Positions 56,801 through 64,000 of a stretch of 64,000 bases of DNA are shown piece after piece. Origin of the DNA: Knufia peltigerae. Lineage: Eukaryota; Ascomycota; Eurotiomycetes; Chaetothyriales; Trichomeriaceae. The notes below the pieces were generated by a model, which worked only from the letters and a program-made list of their open reading frames with translations, was not told the DNA's origin and made no database searches. The stretch is from contig JAPDRN010000050.1 in assembly GCA_030247855.1 (NCBI GenBank), positions 124,001-188,000 on the forward strand, in the 5' to 3' direction. Each line of letters starts with the position of its first letter. Within the stretch, counting starts at the first letter, position 1. The position numbers and the translations under genes are program-made.

Positions 56801-56820
56801 AGCGCAGTGAAGCCGGACAT
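50842..56820 (-). CDS. hir3: Hir3, HIR histone chaperone subunit (CABIN1-like)
   Basis: A single exon of 1992 aa begins at the ATG at 56820 (MSGFTALNVEPEETFEEEID). The opening TPR-like segment (EAFKLYQNALKLHSQGPQYFEEALAAYQELIQSE) and long stretches of helical repeats are typical of Hir3/Cabin1. A basic, Lys/Arg patch (RKRSATAAGNEELEGRTKSKRLR) sits near residues 415-440. TPR-like units continue (WYRLAQVYEAKIEDDLIWN). The last 250 residues are disordered, with a highly acidic tail of Asp/Glu/Gly, as is common for histone chaperone partners. The HIR complex deposits H3-H4 independently of replication and represses histone genes. The length fits the family. Confidence 0.9.
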   Translation of the reverse strand: MSGFTALNVEPEETFEEEIDDTKEIQLEEAFKLYQNALKLHSQGPQYFEEALAAYQELIQSEIFKYPEAVSDYSHDETEDDPTVASIAPDTVPAALLPSSAAESSASSIPQLLYLAFKNRGQFLLDVAHHKVPDKKASRADLCRYYVKACNEGIRDFAKALERDDADLDLWKKSARIAGVLSSQRVARFCLESVLAGDDEDAEQTIDLSGLDEAFAAGELEEVLETLNDDLSLLRSTNVNVKSTLLNALRRTNDPYPFLPERGKTMEYLDDRHRPLSIGIVSVELAPNSFVALGQAIEQIVSSLQHASTSYTSATRVKLVSQSSEAGRRDTQMEIAIAKNDRPHKGADALHDKQMKDVQDGSADDKMSVKSPRQEVSGKEQPEDTAPVKDDEKADDSMDEDTILVTVIRREQPSDPAPTPARKRSATAAGNEELEGRTKSKRLRARESLAEMTALEENGAPEDPHSFLDQLRTYEQADQTAFDVVNSLLAKFELKLYFSSEDARRVFWQGSLEKESSIISKEELVLLADMRNSLKNWSDDKSHALMQGHGSQDFAEGSTGMSLFALHSKSTAPRKTAQVEGSNEDALLPIVRRVNAQSLNVYQAAYDWLFSTLVSGIDVTSSLPSSYMREIWPQEMKDAVTKLADNTETYLYERLREDSFSLAGTKQLTQGGRQTLIKQLFEFVQTLFELHLDIFMPMTDPNTTVEKEVRIARGDCVRRWATLADDFLQLYLAEEEKPELTDTLILRFIWATTVNATMTKGVDKTHVVLCLDDLKAILERTNADTIHLPNNGTMAVISVKAIEQEISRLSTIDFFKSIFDNDSSDPVAVIEKLEPILESTPDGADNESRSDTLDERSPQVEQLIKFLESGDPSLKLFLWRRLQNAYTSISYPPKVVSCLLRSIEMSFNELYTNRHLELSDVDRQISMLKWLRDIDELLLKVLIKLTSESNAFECLDEAHLFSSLTVISGLVKLLHGFAVYEDSVRVGQTAGPQLKGAASSKLYDKSKERFRDMLVRAWTLQYLLLKEAAAQDPAAYPRASDDLAEYLGSVHHMLGIRHYCRYATKTFLKLARSEFGMLKTQQDYSADMSQVLFDLYQLHFITGIGDRNHGCSAENMDKKTAGSLIPIIMQYTDQMQMKDILKSELKGTIEKIQQALGTFKSPPAVAYNKRLISAYLKSPIIANDLYRSVRGIGDLQTRPVQHDSNSPAIQGWSFLLGYLTLAKYKSVKRVQPTPTNDLDTAATFFRQDLDHDIDKWESWYRLAQVYEAKIEDDLIWNSTKLNDSRGDIALLERQAIHCYMMATAMALRNADNKYETTQKIQDMFAEFGTRLYASSRPPLNMEAFRTDKSMRHMSSMVDQTMSKQPFHNPISKYSLWHFAAYLLGKRFNDKPKPWITHYTRAKCLWKMFQSTENNGRVSAEEVIDGINGALGALPKKEKSNEPILEPHYKLVSVIHKMVKRGAISPLQGQEYMHMTRFAHGIHLAADDEGEVEWEPYVLDILHKLEHADKSNWHHRITARAAHVLYDDGPTVANALGAKYEFTKQIFTKTMTIQVWKPEFERAGRHYVYTGRYVTYFSHLLEQLSDRVNLDQLVRRIRRKTTDFLDHAKIWEDVVTAFVRSLRRIGKIPEGHERVVFDGMNHEEFTKKSEQMEQWSHEPDTSSVFLDIMKDGIDLKRLNNSLMKGPLIDDLIGDSYACLFEEYIRQLPPEEQPQPQPTPLPQGTFINMTAEVLQSGEEEAEKSRVNDMLRAQGDGAADGPLSVSISAPVGLGLQNPASPFANTTPQPEAPRVTSKPGRVKTVTRREIQRKAEAAIVKPPPIKTPILGKRPIVEIPTRPGQDSPLDKRLQDAREEDGERSMSSSRRGSVHDSDDGEADGEDESGSELSDLDDLDEDKRQLMSELDKANNQDDEENDEEGQEGGDDEDGQEGGGGEEGEDEEAEEAEDYDQQRSDQEDEEMPDANDGDMEIKDSQENVDGPEGREQDVHEPQEGS

Positions 56821-57365
56821 GATTTGTGTTGTCTATGATTTCGTTGATCGGGTCGAAGCCTCGCGGGAATGTGCCAACGTCATGTCGTATATCGCGAGGC
56901 GAAATCCTGAATTTCTAGCAGCAGGCTCTCTTAATTGCCGCTATTGAAACGCCGGGTCTTTGCCTCCTATCTGGCCTGAAGGCTGAACCAAACTTGCAAC
57001 GCTGTAATGTCAAACAAAGAGTTATTTCGGGAAATGATGAAAGAGTGAGGCGATCAATAGTCGTCAATGTACGCGATGTAGACGCGAAGATTCACCACTA
57101 ACGAACCTAGCACTTAGATGGGATTCTAGATCGGGCAGGTTTCCCGAAGTCCGGTACAGTATGTTCAACATTTGATGCTACAATCCAAAGCTGAAATTCT
57201 CGTGAAGATGATACAAAGGTGGTAATCGAATGATGCACGTCTAAGCCTTGAAGTTTAAAGACATACTTGTTATAACATCACACCCCTGTGCCGTACAAAA
57301 CCCACCTCCCAGCTTGAGTCGATCTGTCCTGAAAGTGTCGAGTTCGCCCAGAGGGGTGCGCTGCC
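56821..57365. promoter_or_regulatory. divergent promoter, HIR3 / ChAPs
   Basis: Two divergent genes start from this 545-bp gap. The frame seen on the plus strand from 56726 is antisense to HIR3. No single site is named. Confidence 0.45.
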
Positions 57366-59587
57366 ATGTTTGCGCCTGCAGTGCCAGAGTGAGTTCGCAG
57401 GCCCAGCAAGTGGTGCCTTTGTGCTGTCACTGACTTGAGCATTTTAGGATCATCGAAGATGACGATATCGGACTGGCTGTCGACGCCCGAACAGAAAGTC
57501 TTCCTGCCTTGCGCGAATTGGGACCTCCTGACCTCGTACACCTCGTCAAGCAAAGTGTAAAGGCTGGCGCGAAGCAGACGGGCGTGTATCATCATGTTAC
57601 CGGTGCCGATGCCTCCTCTTCCGCAAGTCTCGCGGCCTATGTCAATACCTTGACTTTCAATCCCGCAGATAAGACACATAAGGTGGTCTCGGGACTATAT
57701 TGTTGTTACAATGCATTCTCACATTTGGACATGAGAGTAGAGGTCAAGATTCCGGGAAGCGTTGAAAGCTACTGCGTTGACGAAAGAGGCGACAGGCGAG
57801 TTGCAACGGACGGTCTCTGGTTGGAAACATTTCTGTGCGCAGTCCTACGAGCCTACTCCTACGCCGACGACGGCAGTGGAGACACAATCAAGAAGATCGT
57901 TGGGGTCAGAAGATTCAACCCCATCACAAGTACAGAGCAGGAACATCGATTTTTCGAGGCCGCTGAGAGACTGTTCTTCAGCGGACGACAGCTGGGGTCC
58001 GATCCTGAAATACAGATCCCAAATGTTGTGTCCAACCATCTCACTGCAGGCTTGCTGAAATACATCAAAACTACCGGGCGATATACCTCTGGAATCAACC
58101 TGTTCGAGAAGTTGCGATCGAAGGACGTGGAGGTTTCCTCGCTACTCGCGCGAGTATTGCTAGAAGGAGATGAAGAAATTCAAGCTGTGCGCCTCCTGCA
58201 CGACGCACTACAAGACGTTCCCATGGACTATGCACTTCTAGATTGTCAGGCATCCTTCTGTCAGAGCAAAGGTGAAGGCGCAATGGCACTCGAGTTGGCA
58301 AAGCAGGGCGTTACTGCCGCCCCGAGCGAGTTCAGCACTTGGGCCCGTCTGGCAGAGGTGTACGTCGACCTGGAACAGTGGGACCTGGCTCTTCTTACCC
58401 TCAATTCTTGCCCTATGTTTTCCTATCAAGACAAAGATTCGCCAAGAATGCCAGAACCCAGCCGCGTACTTCTACCGATTCTTCCAGAGAGCGCACTTGA
58501 CGAGATTGATGAGGGTCAGCCGCGACAGGGAGAGCCATTCGACCAAGTGCATGTGTCACTGCGGAAGCTGCAAGCCGCCACCTACCAAGGAACCTTCTTG
58601 AAAGCATACAGTATTCTCACCAGGATTGCGGCTTCAATAGGATGGGATACTCTCTTGAAGACGCGAAGCCATGTTTTTGTTATGGAGGAAGAGTATAGAT
58701 CAGAACGCCAGCACACCGTGGCGCTCAAAGCTCCCTCGAGCAAGAATGCAAGCACCGTCGCCTTGTCGGGAACACCAAACGGTCATGCCGATGCCGGGAA
58801 AGCGGAAGATTCAGATGAAGACGAATCCGAGAATAACTCTGCTGCAGACGACGAGAAAACTCTTGCCGAGAAAGCGAACGGGTCTTCGGTCAATGGCGGC
58901 TCAGAAGAGAACGCTGAGATGAAAGCAGACCAGTCGATGGAAAAGCCTGTACCGACAATTGCAGCAGAAGAAGTCAAATCTGGCAGCGACGATCCTGATC
59001 CATCACACTCGCAATACCCTGGCTTCCAAAATAAGAGACTGTGCGAGCGCTGGCTTGACAACCTCTTTATGGTCCTTTATGAAGATCTTCGTATATACAC
59101 CATATGGCGCACGGAAATGGGCCAATACCGCCAGCAGCAAATGCAATACAAGAAATCGGCCGCCGAGTGGGAAATATTGGGAGACCTCGCTGAACGATTG
59201 CATCATACGAATGAAGCCCTCGAAGCCTACCAACAATGTTTGAATATCCGGTTCTCGCCCAAATCCATGAGAGGTATTCTTCGCATGTACGAGAAGAAGG
59301 GTGACACAAGAAATATTCTTGCCTGCTTAATCCGTCTGATCACTTGGCAATATAGGTGGTACTCGGAGGTAAGTACTGTTTGCATGTATTGATGTTCCCG
59401 CGCTGACATGATACTACAGTTCTCCCCTGAACTCTTTTATTCTATACGAAAACTTATTGAAGAGGAGGGTGCTGTCAAGGTTCGCAGCATTGTCCAGTCT
59501 ACCAACCTGCCACAACATGTGCTTGACCTAACTCACGAGTACTGTCAACTATGTGTGGCTTTCAGGAGCAGTGGGACGGAGGGATAG
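57366..59587 (+). CDS. ChAPs exomer subunit (Bch1/Bud7 family)
   Basis: Three exons, 57366-57388, 57448-59368 and 59420-59587, give 703 aa. The first exon encodes MFAPAVP and joins IIEDDDIGLAVDARTESLPALRELGPPDLVHLVKQ; the last encodes FSPELFYSIRKLIEEEG...YCQLCVAFRSSGTEG. GPPDLVHLVK, FSGRQLGSDPEIQIPNVVSNHLT and KQGVTAAPSEFSTWARLAEVYVDLEQWDLALLTLNSCPMF, with TPR-like helices, are the ChAPs signature. A disordered Asp/Glu/Asn-rich insert (about 435-510) separates the TPR part from the C-terminal WEILGDLAERLHHTNEALEAYQQCL repeat. Exomer binds Arf1 and Chs5 at the trans-Golgi and sorts chitin synthase and other cargo to the surface. Confidence 0.93.
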
Positions 59588-60167
59588 ACGACGAGCTAGA
59601 GGAACTAGGACGAGCATAAAAAACTTCCTGCTTTACTTTGGCCTGGACTCGATCGGTTACTGCAAGCAGGCTTTCGAGCGAGCGCTGGCGTTGCTCTATT
59701 TTATGAGATCAATATTCCGTACATTCGGATTTGGTGGCGCTGGGATATCCGCCCAGGGCAGGTGTGTCAAAGGTCATGGCAAACACAGTGAATACCAATA
59801 ATCAATTATAAACATCTTAACCGTGTTTTGTGTGTCATTATTTTCCAAGCATTGAGCCATAACCTCATCCTTCCTACGCTTATGGCGACATTTTGCTTGA
59901 CCGTACAATATCCGAACTACGGAGGAGTATCTATTGGTAACACTCATTTTCCGCTTTGAGCGCTGTCATCGTACGTCCGCTGTCTACACCACCTTAGTAT
60001 CAGATTGTGTTTGCCTTGTTGAATTCGACCTATGCTCGCCTCATTGAGGCATTAAATGGCCTGCCGTTTTGAACTTGGCTTCCTCAAAACTTTCTTTCTT
60101 TCACAACCCAACAGGCAGGACTGATCATCAACCAACGTCAACCAGGAAACCCCACGACGAAGTCATC
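59588..60167. other. intergenic, no gene seen
   Basis: The stretch holds the ChAPs 3' flank and the promoter and leader of the ubiquitin-conjugating enzyme. No gene is supported. Confidence 0.45.
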
Positions 60168-61098
60168 ATGTCCGGTCAGAAGCGTATCACGAGGGTATGA
60201 GTGCCTAGCCTTGATTAGATGCGTTTACTTGACTAACCAAGACCCAAAGGAGCTGCGCGATTTGACGGCCTCGCCACTGACTGGCATCACAGTCGCTTTG
60301 ACAGATGAGTCGGACCTGTTCAAATGGGTCGTCACCATGGAAGGACCCGCGGGTTCTCCTTATGCTGTGAGTACCTTGCCTCTGGTTCTGCGTCGATGGC
60401 TTCTTCGCTCTGCTCTCTTACTCAAGGTTTATCATGTCTGTTTCACCCGTTACCTGGTACTCTTCTTGCATGGCCAATTGACCCTGTCACCTGCGTGGCG
60501 GGGCAATTTCAGTCTCACGTGGTCCCGCCGTGAGCGTCATCAACACTTCTCCTCCAGACAAACATTCAAGAACTTCTGGTCTTTTTTTGTGATGGGCAAA
60601 TATGGCACCTACAGGTTGCGAATCGACATCTCTAACACAAATTACTAGGGCGGTGTCTTCACTCTCAACATCACCCTTCCACCAACCTACCCTTTCAAGG
60701 CCCCGACCGTCACCTTTGCCACCAAGATCTACCACCCCAACATCAGCAATGACAACCCGCCCAACAGCGGCACCATGTGTCTCGGAATGCTCAAGGACAG
60801 CGAGTGGAAGCCCAGCACCAAGATGTCTGCCGTGTTGGAATTTGCCAGACAATTGTTGAAAGGTATGATGGTTTTTTTTTGGTGTCTCCTCTCAACAACA
60901 ACTCTCTCATTTGTAGATATATTTGGCATCGGATCACGCTAACTGTCTGTGTGAATTACAGAACCAAACCCTGACGATGCTGTCGAAGCTAAGATCGCCG
61001 AACAGTACCGTGACGACCGGGCTGCGTACGAGAGGGAGGCCAAAGAATGGGTCAAGCGCTATGCCTCCAACTCCTCTCCTGGCAACAATAAGAAATAG
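60168..61098 (+). CDS. ubiquitin-conjugating enzyme E2
   Basis: Four exons, 60168-60194, 60250-60366, 60649-60862 and 60962-61098, give 164 aa. Exon 1 MSGQKRITR joins ELRDLTASPLTGITVAL; the acceptor for exon 2 is CCAAAG at 60249, since the nearer CCAAG would shift the frame. The UBC fold is complete: KWVVTMEGPAGSPYAGGVFTL, PPTYPFKAPTVTF, YHPNI, and the active-site Cys in SGTMCLGMLKDSEWKP. EFARQLLKEPNPDDAV and a helical YEREAKEWVKRYAS end follow. It accepts ubiquitin, or a relative, from E1 as a thioester. The family is near Ubc4-like fungal E2s, but I do not assign a paralogue. The 282-bp second intron is long for this window. Confidence 0.93.
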
Positions 61099-61338
61099 GA
61101 ATTCTTGTCGAAATTCCTCCTCCGCGACTCTGGCTCTGGTTCCGAACTCGCTCCGAATCCCTTGCCGACTCTTGCCCCCCCAGCTAATGCTCTCGGCGCC
61201 GCCTATGTCCCGGTTGTCGCTGAAGCTGAAGCTGAAACGACTCCTGGGCCTCAAAATGGTGGAGAAACTGCTGCTGCTGAGCCTGCAATCCAGCTCTACG
61301 GACTCGGCGTCAGCTTTGGTCGTTCAACTGGTAATTGA
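61099..61338 (+). other. open frame in phase after the E2 stop codon
   Basis: After the TAG at 61096-61098 the same frame stays open for 79 codons (EFLSKFLLRDSGSGSE ... AEAEAETTPGPQNGG ... GVSFGRSTGN) before TGA at 61336-61338. The text is Ala/Pro/Glu/Gly-rich with a CTGAAG-type tandem in AEAEAE. It may be a readthrough or alternative-splice extension, an old C-terminus cut off by a new stop, or chance. Confidence 0.35.
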
Positions 61339-62294
61339 TCACAACCTGGAGCCTTGTGCCTCTTCACGTTCCGTTACACAAAGCACACAGCTTCTCACTC
61401 TAGAGCCAAACTGGAAGGGACGGTCTAGACAAGATGCTTTTGGCTATTCATACAAGGGATGTCACGCAATGAATGGAGCAATCATGTGCAGGCTACGAAC
61501 TGAAAGTTTGTCACGAAATGGGGGAAAGCCCATACTCTCCCTTGAGTGAGACGAACCCACAGTTGTCACGCGGTTTCTTGTTTTTTTATTGCGCTTCAAT
61601 CACATTACAACAAAGGTCACCATGAGCGGCGATATCTGTCACGCTTTTCTTTGGGAGAAAGGATAGATGGAAAAGATTGGTGACTAGGTATCCCTTGCAA
61701 TGATTATACCATCATCAGCTGATTCAATCACGAAGCATTCTGTTTTTTCTTCTCTTTGTCTCCAATGATCTTATTCGACTATAAAACTTGACCTGGACTT
61801 TTCCAATCTCGTACCAAAACCCTCACCCTCGGACAGGCTGGAAGTGGAGCTTTGTTCTTTCCACAGATGTCAACCTGAGCATATACATCTTCTCCCTGGA
61901 AGGGCCACGCAGAGACGCCTTTCAACAAGACTTATGTGCCGGGCATTCATCGACAAATTGTACTCGACTTGGACGAAATAGAAATTGTCCCTAGACTGCA
62001 GTAGCACGAGATCAATCCGGTCCTGCGGGATCCAATCACGTAATAGGGACGGAGACAAGAAAGTACGAGCAGCAAAAGTGATGCTCATACATCATCGGCT
62101 GTCGCGGTGTCGCCCAACGTACAACTGCATCCCGAGCAGGGGCGGTGCCAGTGCCATGTCCATGGCGGTTATGGAGAAGCCGAGTCTGCATTGGAACGAC
62201 ATCAATGCCGATTCAGGACCTGTGGGATTGCTCCTTGAAGCCAACACGAAGCTCTTTGTGCAGTACGGTTTCATGAATCTCATCGTGGCCGAGT
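61339..62294. other. 3' flanks of E2 and Ssf1 genes, no gene seen
   Basis: Convergent genes end on both sides of this near-1-kb stretch. The plus-strand frame running from 61985 is antisense to the acidic tail of Ssf1 and is not supported. Confidence 0.45.
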
Positions 62295-63710
62295 TCAATC
62301 CGCCATTTCTTCATCCTCGTCCTCATCTTCTTCTTCTACCCCTTTCTCGCCATTCTCTTGCTCTTCTGCCTCGTCGAGGTCGTCCCAATCTTCGAGATCG
62401 TCACTGTCCCATTCTTCTTCTTCTTCTTCTTCATCTTCATCGTCGGCGCCGTCCACCGATTGCCCTGCGTTGGCCTTGGTGTTCTTCTTCAACTGTTTCT
62501 TGCGCTCAACGTTCTCCCTCTGCTCCTTTTTGCGTTCTTCTTTCTCTTTGCGCCTCTTGTCCCATTTCTCGTCGAGTTCTTTCTCCTCTTCTTTCGTCTT
62601 GGTCACGAACTCGTTCCACATGACCCGGCCCTCACAAACGCCTTCCTCGACTTTGACGAGCCGCAGCCGCATGCGTGGACCTAGTTCCACCAGCTTCACC
62701 GCTCGCTTTTCCACATTCGACCGTTCTTCTGTGTCTCTCTTCTTCTCCTTATCCCCCTTTTGCTTTTTCTGCAGCTCGCGCTTACTTAGAATTCGCTGCG
62801 TCGTCGTCTGTGTCACCTCGACCTCGGCATCGGTATCGAGTTCGGTCTCACTCGCAGAAGTATAACCGCCAGAGGCCGGATCCAGGATATAGTCGGCCAC
62901 ATCTTCAAGCTTTCCCAGATTCGGCAGAGCGCCTGTTTTCTTCTCTCTGTGTCTTTGTTCACTGGGGTCGAAGCGGCGCACCCTCTTCGAAATGCCTGTC
63001 CTACGCGTGGTGATTGCGTAATGCCGTAAGCTGATGATGTATTTTCCGTCTGTCTGGGTCTCGCGGTTGAGCAGAAGGATTCTCTTTATAGAATTCAGGG
63101 GCGTTGTTTGTGGGCTAATGGGAGGAAACATTGACTGGAAAATGGTCGTCGTCAGGGATTCGAGTTGCTTCTTGATCGGGTCTACGTCCGCATCGCCTGC
63201 AGGTTGCGACACGAAATTGTTCATCACGAGGAGCGGCGCTGTGAGAAATTCCTTCCCACCTCCTCTCGGATGTTTTTGAGCTCTTGCGATGTCCTTGCTC
63301 AAAGCATACCGTTCAACTCGGAAGGTCAGTGTCGGGCCTCGGGGAGCGAGGGCAACTCTGAGATGAACATTTCCCGTCTTGGATCGCGAGAATAGGAAGA
63401 GGTGTGTCACACCAAGAGGACCGGCCATCGCGGTGTAGTCTTTGAGCTTGTTGGCTCTTCGTTCCTAGTCGAAAGTCAGACAATTTTCACCAAGTACGAT
63501 CTTCGACCAAGCACCCACCTTTAACCTGCTCGCTGTATCTGGTTCCATCACTGCTCGAAAATCTCTTGCCAGTTGAGTAACACTGGGGCCAATGTCGCCA
63601 GCGCCCATGCGAATAACCATGCTCTTCGGCGAGCGGTTGCCCTGGCCAGACTTTCCAGAAACTTCATCTTTGCGAGGTTGAGTCCTCTTCTTCTTCCTAG
63701 GTTTCGCCAT
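62295..63710 (-). CDS. ssf1: Ssf1/Peter-Pan type Brix-domain ribosome assembly factor
   Basis: Two exons, 63710-63519 and 63464-62295, with a phase-0 54-bp intron, give 453 aa. The start reads MAKPRKKKRTQ, a basic nucleolar-type tail. The Brix domain spans SMVIRMGAGDIGPSVTQLARDFRAVMEP, then SRLKERRANKLKDYTAMAGPLGVTHLFLFS across the junction, FRVERYALSKDI and LVMNNF, and ends near SLRHYAITTRR. Charged helical KEEEKELDEKWDKRRKEKEERKK and a strongly acidic tail (runs of Glu and Asp) follow. Yeast Ssf1/2 and metazoan PPAN act in 60S pre-ribosome maturation. The acidic tail is usual for the family. Confidence 0.95.
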
Positions 63711-64000
63711 GATCTCAGTCAGTGCGGTGTTGTGTTGAGATGGAGCGAATCGTGTCTGTGAGGCACAACCTCGTAGTGCAAACTGCGCTTGCGGGAAAAA
63801 AAAGTACGGCGAGCCTAATCCGATTTTTACTGATAAGGCCGATAGGGTGAGATGCCCCTAATTGGACACGGATGAGGGGAAAATATTTCCCTTGAGCCCC
63901 CACGTGCCTATGTACCTATTGTACAATAGGTACTTAGTGGCTACTTAGTGGCCAACTAGGTACGTTATAAGATAGTAACAAGGCAATAGTGGTCGTACTA
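63711..64000. promoter_or_regulatory. SSF1 upstream region with palindrome and direct repeat
   Basis: The 290 bases upstream of the SSF1 start contain a perfect 22-bp palindrome at 63912-63933 (half-site GTACCTATTGT and its complement). It is followed at once by an 11-bp direct duplication, TACTTAGTGGC twice, at 63931-63952. No gene is seen before the window ends. Confidence 0.5.

Noticed and set aside
60923..61549. 208-codon plus-strand frame over the end of the E2 gene
   Set aside because: It overlaps exon 4 of the E2 in another frame and has no recognisable domain, so it is a shadow frame.
61985..62623. 212-codon plus-strand frame
   Set aside because: It is antisense to the acidic, repetitive tail of Ssf1; biased codon composition makes such frames open by chance.

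Overview
The window is nuclear DNA from a filamentous ascomycete (Pezizomycotina). Genes are dense on both strands. Many introns are only 47-60 bases, with GT..AG ends and CTAAC/CTGAC-type branch sites just upstream of the acceptor. Fungal-only families are present: a Zn2Cys6 regulator, a fungal hybrid histidine kinase, a DUF7708-type NLR, Chs5/Arf1-binding exomer subunit, Mdm1 and Hir3. A Eurotiomycete such as a member of Chaetothyriales would fit, but that is a guess. I rebuilt the intron-exon models by hand from splice signals; every multi-exon model below adds up to a whole number of codons.

Layout. 0.4-7.5 kb: an OPT-family transporter (-) and a GAF-containing hybrid histidine kinase (+), divergently transcribed. 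8.5-14 kb: an accessory patch with signs of decay. It holds a double-zinc-cluster regulator that seems to have lost its middle homology region, a sulfatase pseudogene with two nonsense codons and three frameshifts, one intact intronless sulfatase with an unusual CSGSR active-site motif, and a C-terminal stub of a further sulfatase. 14.8-22.4 kb: a low-complexity coiled-coil protein, an MFS exporter, a small unknown protein and an SDR reductase, all on the minus strand. 23.1-26.8 kb: Mdm1, an ER contact-site sorting nexin. 26.8-31.6 kb: a 4.8-kb stretch with no gene I can support. 31.7-38.6 kb: a BAHD-type acyltransferase, RAD51 and a PhoD-like phosphatase, all plus strand. 39.4-46.4 kb: a Rad5/Rad16-type SNF2 helicase (-) divergent from a six-exon NACHT-type NLR (+) that ends in paired C2H2 fingers. 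47.4-63.7 kb: conserved housekeeping genes, namely PIG-H/Gpi15, tRNA pseudouridine synthase Pus3/Deg1, Hir3, a ChAPs exomer subunit, a ubiquitin-conjugating enzyme and Ssf1.

The most unusual parts are the decaying regulator/sulfatase patch, the NLR (its Walker A motif is split by an intron carrying two different 10-bp tandem repeats, and its first intron is 51 bp and stop-free, so retention would insert 17 residues), a 79-codon open frame directly after the stop codon of the ubiquitin-conjugating enzyme, and nested start codons in PUS3 that would add or remove a mitochondrial-type leader. I found no tRNA, rRNA, CRISPR array or intact transposon.
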